A stretch of 64,000 bases of DNA from an uncultured Collinsella sp. GTDB taxonomy: Bacteria > Actinomycetota > Coriobacteriia > Coriobacteriales > Coriobacteriaceae. The translations under genes and the position numbers were made by a program. The notes under the pieces are model-generated. The model worked only from the letters and a program-made list of their open reading frames with translations. It was not told where the DNA came from and searched no databases. This document shows positions 24,643-32,271 of this stretch, one piece after another; position 1 is the stretch's first letter; each line of letters starts with the position of its first letter. The stretch spans positions 1 to 64,000 of the forward strand of contig CATYDM010000005.1 in the NCBI GenBank assembly GCA_958405195.1, in the 5' to 3' direction.

Positions 24643-25932
24643 CTAGCAGATGCAGCCGTCGGCAAGCGTCTGCTTACCGCCGACAAACACATCGGTGGCA
24701 CGACCGGTGAGCGTGCGGCCGGCAAAACCGGAGTTCTCGGCGCGCGACTCGTAACCGTCCTCGCCAACCGTCCAGGTGGCGGACGCGTCGAACACGGTCA
24801 GGTCGGCAACGGAGCCCGCCTTGACCTGAACCTGGTCGAGGCCCAGGATCTCACGCGGCTTGATGGCCATGAGCTCGACCATACGGCCCATGCTCATCTT
24901 GCCCGTGTTGACCAGCTCGGTGAGTACGAGCGACAGCGAGGTCTCGAGGCCGATCATGCCAAAGGGCGCAAGCTCGAACTCGCGGGCCTTCTCCCACGGG
25001 GTGTGGGGAGCGTGATCGGTGACGATAACGTCGACGGTGCCGTCGATGACGCCCTGACGAATGGCCTCGGCATCCTCCTCGGTACGCAGCGGCGGGTTGA
25101 CCTTGAGCGAAGTGTTGTAGGTCTCGTCCAGGTCGTTCTCGGTCAGGAACATGTGGTGCGGGGTGGCCTCGCAGGTAACCTGAACGCCAGCGGCCTTACC
25201 GGCACGCACGATCTCCAGACCATGGGCGGTGGAGATGTGCTGGATGTGCAGCTTGGCACCAGTCAGCTTGGCGATCTCGATGTCGCGGGCGATCTGGAGC
25301 TCCTCGCCGGCAGCCGGCCAACCCTCGAGGGCCAGACGGGTCGAGACCTTGCCCTCGTTGATCTGGCCGTGGCCGACCAGATCCTCGTCCTGGCAGTGGC
25401 TCATAAAGACCTTGCCGAACATCTTGCCGTAGTCCATGCAACGACGGAGCATGCCCGCGCCCTGCACGCCGCGACCGTCGTCGGTGAAGGCGACGGCGCC
25501 GTGGGCGACCATATCGCCCATCTCGGACATGGCCTCGCCCTTAAGACCGCGGGTCATGGCGCCCGACGGATAGACGCGGCAGTGACCGACCTCGGCAGCA
25601 CGGGACTTGACGAACTCCACGACGGTGCCGTTATCGGTGACGGGATCGGTGTTGGGCATGGCGCACACGCCGGTAAAGCCGCCCTTGGCAGCTGCGCGGG
25701 TGCCGCTCTCGATGTCCTCTTTGACCTCGTAGCCGGGCTCGCGAAGGTGAACGTGCATATCCACCAGGCCAGGGACGAGGTACTTGCCGGAAAGATCGCG
25801 GACCTCGGCTCCCTCGACGGCGAGATTCTCGCCGACCTCGGCGATCTTGTCGCCGTCAATCAGGACGTCAACGACACCGTCAAGCTCGACGGACGGGTCG
25901 ACGACGTGGGCATTCTTAAGAAGCAAGGCCAT
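24643..25932 (-). CDS. pyrC: dihydroorotase
   Basis: A zinc amidohydrolase cyclising carbamoyl aspartate to dihydroorotate. The 429-residue product is the long class I type, with metal ligands DMHVHLREPG near residue 58 and VTDHAPHT near residue 300. The start is the ATG of MALLLKNAHVVDP, 17 bases inside the end of pyrB; the longer frame reads back into pyrB and is not supported. Confidence 0.95.
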   Translation of the reverse strand: MALLLKNAHVVDPSVELDGVVDVLIDGDKIAEVGENLAVEGAEVRDLSGKYLVPGLVDMHVHLREPGYEVKEDIESGTRAAAKGGFTGVCAMPNTDPVTDNGTVVEFVKSRAAEVGHCRVYPSGAMTRGLKGEAMSEMGDMVAHGAVAFTDDGRGVQGAGMLRRCMDYGKMFGKVFMSHCQDEDLVGHGQINEGKVSTRLALEGWPAAGEELQIARDIEIAKLTGAKLHIQHISTAHGLEIVRAGKAAGVQVTCEATPHHMFLTENDLDETYNTSLKVNPPLRTEEDAEAIRQGVIDGTVDVIVTDHAPHTPWEKAREFELAPFGMIGLETSLSLVLTELVNTGKMSMGRMVELMAIKPREILGLDQVQVKAGSVADLTVFDASATWTVGEDGYESRAENSGFAGRTLTGRATDVFVGGKQTLADGCIC

Positions 25933-26872
25933 TATCGGCACCTCCAAGCAGCAGATACAGGATAGCCATACGCACGCAGATACCGGCGTAGACCTGCTCC
26001 AGGATGACGGAGCGTTGCGGGTGGTCGGCCATATAGGAGTCGAACTCGACACCGCGGTTGATGGGGCCCGGGTGGCAGATGATCGCGTCGGGCTTCATGA
26101 GCTTCTCGCGGTCCTTGGTCAGGCCGAAGAGCTTGTGGTACTCGCGAATCGTGGGGAACGGGGCACCCTCGAGGCGCTCCTGCTGCACGCGCAGCATGTA
26201 GACGACGTCCAGCTCGGGCAGGACGGAATCGAGGTCGCTCGTCACGTGGTCGCAGCCCAGGACCTCGGGCGCCGGCGGCAGCAGCGTGCCGGGGGCGACG
26301 GCGTAGGTCTCGCAGCCCATGATCTTAAGGGCGGGGATCAGCGAGCCGCAGACGCGGGAGTGCGCGATATCGCCGACGACGGCGACCTTCAGACCGTGGA
26401 AGTCACCCTTGTGCTCCCAGATGGTGTACAGGTCGAGCAGGGCCTGCGTGGGGTGGTTGTGCTTGCCGTCACCGGCGCAGATGACGCTCGCGGGCGAGTT
26501 CTGCGTGACGATGTAGGGAGCGCCGGCGTGCTTGTCGCGCACAACGATGCAGTCGATCTTATAGGCGTTGAGGGTCTCGACGGTATCGACGAGGCTCTCG
26601 CCCTTGACCGTGGAGGTCGAGGAGCCGCCAAAGTTGAGGCTGTCGGCCGAAAGACGCTTCTCGGCGAGCTCGAAGGAGCTACGGGTGCGCGTCGAGGGCT
26701 CGTTGAACATGTTGACGATGGTCTTGCCCTTGAGCGTGGGGACCTTCTTGATCGCACGCTCGTTAACCTCGGAGAACGCCTTGGCGGTCTCGAGGATGAG
26801 CTTGATGTCCTCTTCGGAGTACTCGGTAATGTCGATCAGGTGCTTATGGTTGAACGCCACGGTACTACTCAC
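25916..26872 (-). CDS. pyrB: aspartate carbamoyltransferase catalytic subunit
   Basis: Condenses carbamoyl phosphate with aspartate. The 318-residue chain has the carbamoyl-phosphate motif EPSTRTRSSFELAEKRL near residue 58 and HPTQALLDLYTI near residue 140. No pyrI regulatory subunit is present, as in Bacillus. The start is GTG, overlapping the end of pyrR by eight bases. Confidence 0.96.
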   Translation of the reverse strand: MSSTVAFNHKHLIDITEYSEEDIKLILETAKAFSEVNERAIKKVPTLKGKTIVNMFNEPSTRTRSSFELAEKRLSADSLNFGGSSTSTVKGESLVDTVETLNAYKIDCIVVRDKHAGAPYIVTQNSPASVICAGDGKHNHPTQALLDLYTIWEHKGDFHGLKVAVVGDIAHSRVCGSLIPALKIMGCETYAVAPGTLLPPAPEVLGCDHVTSDLDSVLPELDVVYMLRVQQERLEGAPFPTIREYHKLFGLTKDREKLMKPDAIICHPGPINRGVEFDSYMADHPQRSVILEQVYAGICVRMAILYLLLGGADNGLAS

Positions 26873-27449
26873 CTCCCAGCGGCGCGGAGCCCACGTGGGA
26901 ACCCGGCGCGACGTCGTTAATCTCGACGGCGGTGTGGCCGTCGACTTCCTTCATATATAGGTGCACGTTCTCCTCATGCGACGAGGGAACGTTCTTGCCG
27001 ACAAAGTCCGGCGAGATGGGGAGCTCGCGGTGGCCGCGGTCAACGAGGACAGCCAGCTCAATGCGGTTCGGACGGCCCAGGTCCATGACGGCGTCGAGAG
27101 CGGCGCGAATGGTACGGCCCGTATACAGGATGTCGTCCACCAGCACGACGCGCTTGCCGTCGACGCTAAAGGGAATGTTGGTGGCGTGGATCGCGGGAGC
27201 GAAATTGGTCGCATAGTCATCGCGGTAGAAGCTGATGTCGAGGCTGCCGAGCGGAACGTCGACGCCCTCGATCTCCTTGATCTCCTCGGCGAGCTTCTTT
27301 GCCAGAAGGTCGCCGCGCGTGACGATGCCGACCAGAGCGAGGTCTTCACAGCCCTCGTTGCGCTCGAGAATCTCGTGCGCGATGCGGGTCATCGCTCGAT
27401 TGACGGCGGTCTCGTCCATGATGACCGCCTTGGGGGAAGTCGTGCCCAT
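26865..27449 (-). CDS. pyrR: PyrR: pyr operon regulator / uracil phosphoribosyltransferase
   Basis: A 194-residue UMP-sensing RNA-binding regulator with phosphoribosyltransferase fold. The PRPP loop VVLVDDILYTGRTIRAAL is near residue 102. It heads the pyr operon and is preceded by a leader with alternative hairpins. Family members are about 180 residues; the extra length is a C-terminal tail ending GSAPLGGE. PyrR may act by attenuation (Bacillus) or by blocking translation (mycobacteria). Confidence 0.93.
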   Translation of the reverse strand: MGTTSPKAVIMDETAVNRAMTRIAHEILERNEGCEDLALVGIVTRGDLLAKKLAEEIKEIEGVDVPLGSLDISFYRDDYATNFAPAIHATNIPFSVDGKRVVLVDDILYTGRTIRAALDAVMDLGRPNRIELAVLVDRGHRELPISPDFVGKNVPSSHEENVHLYMKEVDGHTAVEINDVAPGSHVGSAPLGGE

Positions 27450-27487
27450 CGATCTCCTTCCTCACATGTCTTGACTGCTGACACAGT

Positions 27488-27586
27488 CAAAAAAATAGAT
27501 GCCCGACCGCTTAAAGCGGACCAGACACCCACAGGAAGGGCTGCTCTTTGGGCAGCTATGTAATTCCATGTGGGTATCTCGTACCC
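27488..27586 (-). promoter_or_regulatory. pyr leader, attenuator-like
   Basis: Read on the minus strand, the leader holds a hairpin GGGTA-CGAGA-TACCC (27586-27572). Its 3' arm is shared with a second stem ACCCACA / TGTGGGT (27575-27569 with 27533-27527) that encloses GCTGC / GCAGC. A GC hairpin CCGC-GCGG (27519-27507) and a run of seven T (27494-27488) follow. Mutually exclusive stems ahead of a T-run suggest transcription attenuation of pyrR-F. No exact Bacillus PyrR consensus was recognised. Confidence 0.5.
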
Positions 27587-27839
27587 CTTTAATGGTCATG
27601 GGATAGTGTAGCCAACCTCGAGCTTAATTGCGAGCATAAATACAGAGCAATCCGTAAACGGAGCCCAAAGCTCAATAAACCTATATATTTGTGGGACGAG
27701 CTTGAAAACGCACGCACGAGCTGGCATAATTCCCTCTGCTGCACGCAAATCGGATCTACGTCCAGGGCCGTGGCGTGAGCACTATCGCCAAAAGAGGAAT
27801 ATCTCTGTGTAGATTGCGCACAGGGAGCGACTTCTGTGC

Positions 27840-27845
27840 TATAGT
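27840..27845 (+). promoter_or_regulatory. rpmB promoter, extended -10
   Basis: TGTGCTATAGT forms an extended -10 (TGC-TATAGT) 55 bases before the rpmB ATG. The 250 bases between it and the pyr leader contain no gene. Confidence 0.55.
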
Positions 27846-27899
27846 TCAGGCTTGTTTGTTAACGCGACATGTTCGTTTGTCGCCCAAGGAGGGTCAGTT

Positions 27900-28088
27900 A
27901 TGTCCAAAGTTTGCGAAGTTTGCGGTAAGCACCCCGTTGCCGGTCGCTCCATCAGCCACTCTCACCGCGTCACCAACCGTAAGTTCCGCCCCAACATCCA
28001 GCGCGTTTACGTCGTCGTCGATGGTCACCGTCGCAAGATGAACGTTTGCTCCACCTGCCTCAAGTCCGGCAAGGTTGCGCGCTCGTAA
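27900..28088 (+). CDS. rpmB: 50S ribosomal protein L28
   Basis: A 62-residue L28 of the zinc-binding (C+) form, with CEVCGKHP at the N-terminus and CSTCLKSG near the C-terminus. The core SHSHRVTNRKFRPNIQ fits the family. The ATG at 27900 is preceded by AAGGAGG; an upstream in-frame ATG at 27852 would add 16 unrelated residues. It is a single-gene plus-strand transcript. Confidence 0.95.
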   Translation: MSKVCEVCGKHPVAGRSISHSHRVTNRKFRPNIQRVYVVVDGHRRKMNVCSTCLKSGKVARS

Positions 28089-28158
28089 ATAAGGTCTTAC
28101 CAACAAGTACCTCGGACTCTCCGGGTCAAAGACCTCGCGTTCATATAGAACTTACCAA

Positions 28159-28189
28159 AGGCGCCCTCCCCTACGGAGGGCGCCTTTTT
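28159..28189 (+). terminator. rpmB terminator
   Basis: A strong GGCGCCCTCC / GGAGGGCGCC stem with loop CCTAC, followed by TTTTT, 70 bases after rpmB. Confidence 0.9.
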
Positions 28190-28192
28190 GCA

Positions 28193-28209
28193 CTCATTGG
28201 GGACAGACT
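28193..28209. repeat. left 17-bp inverted repeat of transposase remnant
   Basis: CTCATTGGGGACAGACT is the reverse complement of 28421-28437 with a single mismatch (G versus T at the tenth base). The two copies exactly bound the remnant. Confidence 0.65.
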
Positions 28210-28420
28210 TATATGAGGGTTTGCAGATGTCAAAGGGATCATAGCCCAGCTGGTATGCCTTGTAACTAACGGTACGCCTCGAGCGAGTCGGACGCACCTT
28301 ACACGGGATTGAAATGGATGTAATCGAGTAGCTGCACCGCCTGTGTGTCCGACTCAACCGCGACCCGCGAATAGCGATCATCAAACAGATGTCCCGTTTT
28401 CCCATTGAAATACTCATGAG

Positions 28421-28437
28421 AGTCTGTACCCAATGAG
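28421..28437. repeat. right 17-bp inverted repeat of transposase remnant
   Basis: AGTCTGTACCCAATGAG pairs with 28193-28209. In the transposase reading it encodes SLGTDS, so this copy also belongs to the coding sequence. Confidence 0.6.
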
Positions 28438-28468
28438 CGGGGCGATGCAGCAGGCAGATAGTTTTAGT

Positions 28469-28498
28469 TAAAACGCTTCAGTTTATTGAAGCGTTTTA
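28469..28498. promoter_or_regulatory. 12-bp-stem inverted repeat upstream of adhE
   Basis: TAAAACGCTTCA and TGAAGCGTTTTA flank a GTTTAT loop. The A/T-rich ends give terminator-like T-tracts on both strands. It lies about 50 bases upstream of the adhE -10 box, so it is either a terminator insulating adhE or an operator. Confidence 0.5.
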
Positions 28499-28544
28499 GT
28501 GTGCCTTTTACAGGAATCTTACCGTTCGCCGAATAATTTCTTGC

Positions 28545-28550
28545 TATCAT
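28545..28550 (+). promoter_or_regulatory. adhE promoter, extended -10
   Basis: TTGCTATCAT gives an extended -10 (TGC-TATCAT) with no convincing -35. The ATG at 28591 is preceded by AAGGAGA. Confidence 0.45.
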
Positions 28551-28590
28551 GCAAGGCGTAGGGTAAATCTCCGATCGCAAGGAGACACAA

Positions 28591-31239
28591 ATGGTGAAAA
28601 AGTCACCGGAAAACACTACTCCCGCAATTGTGGACAACGTAGAGGCGCTTGAGGCCAAGCTCGCTCAGATGCGAGAGGCCCAGGCGCTTTTTGCTACGTA
28701 CACGCAGGAGCAGGTCGACAAGATCTTCTATGAGGCCGCCATGGCCGCCAACAAGGCTCGTATCCCGTTGGCGAAGATGGCCATCGAGGAGACCGGCCGC
28801 GGCGTTCTTGAGGACAAGGTCATCAAGAACCACTACGCCGCAGAGTACATCTACAACGCTTACAAGAACACCAAGACCTGTGGTGTCCTGGAGCGCGACG
28901 AGGCTTACGGCATCACCAAGATCGCCGAGCCCATCGGCATCGTGGGCGCCGTCATCCCGACGACCAACCCCACCTCCACCGCGATCTTCAAGACGCTGAT
29001 CTGCCTGAAGACCCGCAACGCCATCATCATCTCCCCGCACCCGGCTGCCGCCAAGTGCACCATCGCCGCCGCCAAGCTCGTGCTTGACGCCGCCGTCAAG
29101 GCCGGCGCCCCCGAGGGCATCATCGGCTGGGTCGATGTCCCCTCCATCGAGCTGACTAACATGGTCATGCGCGACGTCGACATCATCCTCGCCACCGGTG
29201 GCCCGGGCATGGTCAAGGCCGCTTACTCCTCGGGCAAGCCCGCCCTGGGCGTTGGCGCCGGTAACACCCCGGTCGTCATCGACGACACCGCCGACGTGCT
29301 GCTCGCCGTCAACTCCATCATCCACTCCAAGACCTTCGACAACGGCATGATCTGCGCTTCCGAGCAGTCCGTGACCGTAATCGACAGCATCTATGACCAG
29401 GTTAAGGCCGAGTTCCAGAAGCGCGGCTGCTACTTCGTCAAGCAGGGTGCCGAGATGGAGGCCCTGCGTGCCGCCATGTTCAAGAACGGCGCTCTCGATC
29501 ACCGCATCCCCGGCATGGCCGCTGCCAAGATCGCCGAGCTCGCCGGCATCGAGGTTCCCGCCAAGACCAAGATCCTGATCGCCGAGGTCACCTCCACCGA
29601 CCCCGCCAAGGAGGAGTTCTCCCACGAGAAGCTCTCCCCGGTCCTGGCCATGTACCACGCCAAGGACTTCCAGGAAGCCGTCGACAAGGCCGAGCACCTC
29701 GTGCTCGCCGGTGGCCCGGGCCACACCGCCTCTCTGTACGTGCACCCCGCCCAGGCCGAGAAGATCAGCCTGTTCGAGCACGTCATGAAGGCCTGCCGTA
29801 TCGTCATCAACACCCCGTCCTCGCACGGCGGCATCGGTGACCTGTACAACTTTGGCATGAAGCCGTCTCTGACCCTGGGCTGCGGCTCCTGGGGCGGCAA
29901 CTCCGTCTCCGAGAACGTTGGGGTGAAGCACTTGATCAACGTTAAGACTGTGGCCGAGCGCCGTGAGAACATGCTGTGGTTCCGCGCTCCCGAGAAGGTC
30001 TACTTCAAGAAGGGTTCCACGCCCGTCGCCCTCGACGAGCTGGGCAACGTCATGGGAAAGAAGCGCGCCTTCATCGTTACCGACCAGTTCCTCTTCAAGA
30101 ATGGCAACACCCGCGCCATCGAGGCCAAGCTCGACGAGATGGGCATCGCCCACGACTGCTTCTACGACGTCGAGCCCGACCCGTCCCTGCAGTGCGCGCG
30201 CCGTGGTGCCAAGCAGATGGCTCTCTTTGAGCCGGACGTCATCATCGCCGTCGGCGGTGGCTCAGCTATGGACGCCGGCAAGATCATGTGGATGATGTAC
30301 GAGCACCCCGAGTGCAAGTTTGAGGACATGGCCATGGACTTCATGGACATCCGCAAGCGTATCTTCACCTTCCCCGAGATGGGCAAGAAGGCCTACTTCG
30401 TCGCCGTCCCGACCTCCTCGGGTACCGGCTCCGAGTGCACGCCGTTCGCCATCATCACCGACAAGGACACCGGCATCAAGTGGCCGCTCGCCGACTACGC
30501 GCTGCTGCCGAACATGGCTATCGTCGACGCCGACAACTGCATGACCGCCCCGCGCGGCCTGACCGCTGCCTCCGGCATCGACGTCATGACCCACGCCATC
30601 GAGTCCTACGTCTCCATCATGGCTTCCGACTACACCAAGGGCCTCTCCGAGCGCGCTGCCAAGCTCGTCTTTGAGAACCTGCCCTCCAGCTTCACGAACG
30701 GCGCCAAGGACCCGCACGCCCGCGAGGAGATGCACAACGCCTCCTGCATGGCCGGTATGGCCTTCGCCAACGCCTTCCTGGGCCTCAACCACTCCATGGC
30801 TCACAAGCTCGGCGCTTTCCATCACCTGCCCCACGGCATCGCTAACGCCGTCATCCTGACCCGCGTCATGCGCTACAACGCCGCCGAGGCTCCCGTCAAG
30901 ATGGGTACCTTCTCCCAGTATCCTTACCCCAACGCGCTGCACAACTACGCCGAGATGGCCAAGTACTGCGGTATCGAGGGCAAGGACGACAAGGAGGTCT
31001 TCGAGAACTTCATCACGAAGCTCGAGGAGCTCAAGGACTTCATCGGTGTCAAGAAGACCATCGCCGACTACGGTGTTGACGAGCAGTACTTCCTCGACAC
31101 CCTCGACGAGATGACCGAGCAGGCATTCAACGACCAGTGCACCGGCGCTAACCCGCGCTACCCGCTCATGAGCGAGATCAAGGAGCTCTACCTGGACGCC
31201 TACTACGGCCGCGAGCCCCAGGACTACGCCGTCTGCTAG
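28591..31239 (+). CDS. adhE: bifunctional acetaldehyde-CoA / alcohol dehydrogenase
   Basis: The 882-residue fusion converts acetyl-CoA to ethanol in two NADH-consuming steps, a redox sink in fermentation. The N-terminal aldehyde dehydrogenase domain (about 1-440) has the catalytic Cys in NGMICASEQS near residue 255. The C-terminal iron-dependent alcohol dehydrogenase domain (about 460-880) shows GGGSAMDAGK and the metal-binding stretch FLGLNHSMAHKLGAFHH. AdhE normally forms spirosomes. Codon usage is strongly biased, suggesting high expression. The same-strand neighbour downstream is a kinase-like gene. Confidence 0.97.
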   Translation: MVKKSPENTTPAIVDNVEALEAKLAQMREAQALFATYTQEQVDKIFYEAAMAANKARIPLAKMAIEETGRGVLEDKVIKNHYAAEYIYNAYKNTKTCGVLERDEAYGITKIAEPIGIVGAVIPTTNPTSTAIFKTLICLKTRNAIIISPHPAAAKCTIAAAKLVLDAAVKAGAPEGIIGWVDVPSIELTNMVMRDVDIILATGGPGMVKAAYSSGKPALGVGAGNTPVVIDDTADVLLAVNSIIHSKTFDNGMICASEQSVTVIDSIYDQVKAEFQKRGCYFVKQGAEMEALRAAMFKNGALDHRIPGMAAAKIAELAGIEVPAKTKILIAEVTSTDPAKEEFSHEKLSPVLAMYHAKDFQEAVDKAEHLVLAGGPGHTASLYVHPAQAEKISLFEHVMKACRIVINTPSSHGGIGDLYNFGMKPSLTLGCGSWGGNSVSENVGVKHLINVKTVAERRENMLWFRAPEKVYFKKGSTPVALDELGNVMGKKRAFIVTDQFLFKNGNTRAIEAKLDEMGIAHDCFYDVEPDPSLQCARRGAKQMALFEPDVIIAVGGGSAMDAGKIMWMMYEHPECKFEDMAMDFMDIRKRIFTFPEMGKKAYFVAVPTSSGTGSECTPFAIITDKDTGIKWPLADYALLPNMAIVDADNCMTAPRGLTAASGIDVMTHAIESYVSIMASDYTKGLSERAAKLVFENLPSSFTNGAKDPHAREEMHNASCMAGMAFANAFLGLNHSMAHKLGAFHHLPHGIANAVILTRVMRYNAAEAPVKMGTFSQYPYPNALHNYAEMAKYCGIEGKDDKEVFENFITKLEELKDFIGVKKTIADYGVDEQYFLDTLDEMTEQAFNDQCTGANPRYPLMSEIKELYLDAYYGREPQDYAVC

Positions 31240-31258
31240 TTTTTAGCACGGTTTTTTG

Positions 31259-31295
31259 CGGCGGGGGTGCACGGGTGTTTCACACACCCCCGCCG
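31259..31295 (+). terminator. GC hairpin after adhE
   Basis: CGGCGGGGGTG pairs with CACCCCCGCCG about 20 bases after the adhE stop. No T-run follows, so it may stabilise the 3' end or only attenuate transcription into the next gene. Confidence 0.5.
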
Positions 31296-31328
31296 TCGCT
31301 TCTATCGCATCGTTGAAAGGATGCAACC

Positions 31329-32093
31329 ATGCTGCTACCCGATTACAAGACCGAGCTCGTCCGCCGTGGCAACAAGGTCGTTTACGACCTGGGCGACAAG
31401 ATCGTCAAGGTCTTTAACGAGACCAAGCCTGTCTCCGACGTGTTCAACGAGGCTTTGAATCTTGCCCGCATCAATGAGTGCGGCATCCGCAGCCCCAAGG
31501 CTCTCGAGGTTTCCCAGCTCGAGAACGCCAACGGCTGGGCGCTCGTGACCGAGAAGGTTCCGGGCACCACCCTTGCCGAGAAGATGACTGCCGAGCCCCA
31601 GCGCTTTGGTGAGTACCTCGAGATGTTCGTCGACCTCCAGATCGAGATCCACGGCTACACCTCCCCGCTGCTCAACCGTCAGCGCGACAAGTACGCCCGC
31701 ATGATCGACAGCCTTGATCAGCTCAATGCCACCACGCGCTACAACCTTCAGGAGCGTCTGGACGGCATGACCAAGGAGTTCAAGGTCTGCCACGGCGACT
31801 TCAACCCCTCCAACGTCATCGTCGGCGACGACGGCCAGCTCTATGTGTGCGACTGGGCACACGCCACCCAGGGCTCCCCTGCTGCCGACGTTGCCACCAC
31901 CTACCTGCTCTTTGCCCTCAACAGCAAGGATCAGGCTGAGGCCTACCTGGAGCTCTACTGCGACCGCGCCGACATGCCCATGCAGGTCGTGCGTCAGTGG
32001 ACGAGCATCGTCGCCGCTTCCGAGCTCGCTCGTAAGCGCAACGTGAACGATGAGTTCCTGAAGAACTGGATCGACGTCGTCGATTATCAGTAA
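31329..32093 (+). CDS. APH/choline-kinase-like phosphotransferase, unknown substrate
   Basis: A 254-residue protein-kinase-like fold enzyme. It shows the catalytic HGDFNPSNV (HxDxxxxN) near residue 156 and a metal-binding DWAHATQGSPAADVA near residue 177. These match the aminoglycoside phosphotransferase superfamily, which also includes choline, fructosamine and homoserine kinases. The substrate cannot be told. The ATG follows GAAAGGATG. It lies 90 bp after adhE on the same strand and may share its transcript. Confidence 0.75.
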   Translation: MLLPDYKTELVRRGNKVVYDLGDKIVKVFNETKPVSDVFNEALNLARINECGIRSPKALEVSQLENANGWALVTEKVPGTTLAEKMTAEPQRFGEYLEMFVDLQIEIHGYTSPLLNRQRDKYARMIDSLDQLNATTRYNLQERLDGMTKEFKVCHGDFNPSNVIVGDDGQLYVCDWAHATQGSPAADVATTYLLFALNSKDQAEAYLELYCDRADMPMQVVRQWTSIVAASELARKRNVNDEFLKNWIDVVDYQ

Positions 32094-32127
32094 TATCTGA
32101 GCGATTTATTTCGCATCGGAGGCACAA

Positions 32128-32165
32128 GGAAAACCCCGCAGCTCGCATGGGCTGTGGGGTTTTCC
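32128..32165 (+). terminator. terminator of phosphotransferase gene
   Basis: A 15-bp stem GGAAAACCCCGCAGC / GCTGTGGGGTTTTCC (one wobble) is followed by TTTTA. Confidence 0.85.
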
Positions 32166-32196
32166 TTTTAGATATCGAGGATGCCACAAGATAAAA

Positions 32197-32241
32197 GGAC
32201 GGCCCCGCATCTCCCCGATCTGGAGAAATGCGGGGCCGTCC
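32197..32241 (-). terminator. terminator of the rpsB-to-proS block
   Basis: The stem GGACGGCCCCGCAT / ATGCGGGGCCGTCC is followed by TTTTAT on the minus strand, just after proS. It faces the plus-strand terminator above. Confidence 0.85.
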
Positions 32242-32271
32242 CGTATATCGAACTACAAGCGAAATCGTCGA

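Larger units (their letters stand above)
28193..28437 (-). pseudogene. decayed Y1 (IS200/REP-type) transposase fragment
   Basis: On the minus strand one frame encodes SLGTDSHEYFNGKTGHLF, continues DDRYSRVAVESDTQ, then LLDYIHFNPV before a stop. This pattern (YFN..GHLF..RY....YIHxNPV) is that of REP-associated Y1 transposases. After a frame change it continues VSYKAYQLGYDPF. Neither the N-terminal HUH motif nor an intact frame is present. The fragment is about 245 bp and is bounded by inverted repeats. Confidence 0.65.

Noticed and set aside
28097..28417. 106-codon minus-strand ORF downstream of rpmB
   Set aside because: Only its second half belongs to the transposase remnant; the first half is frame-shifted. 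It is not an intact gene.
31329..32093. Antibiotic-resistance interpretation of the APH-like gene
   Set aside because: Only the generic catalytic motifs are shared. The length, chromosomal context after adhE and native codon use do not suggest an acquired aminoglycoside kinase.
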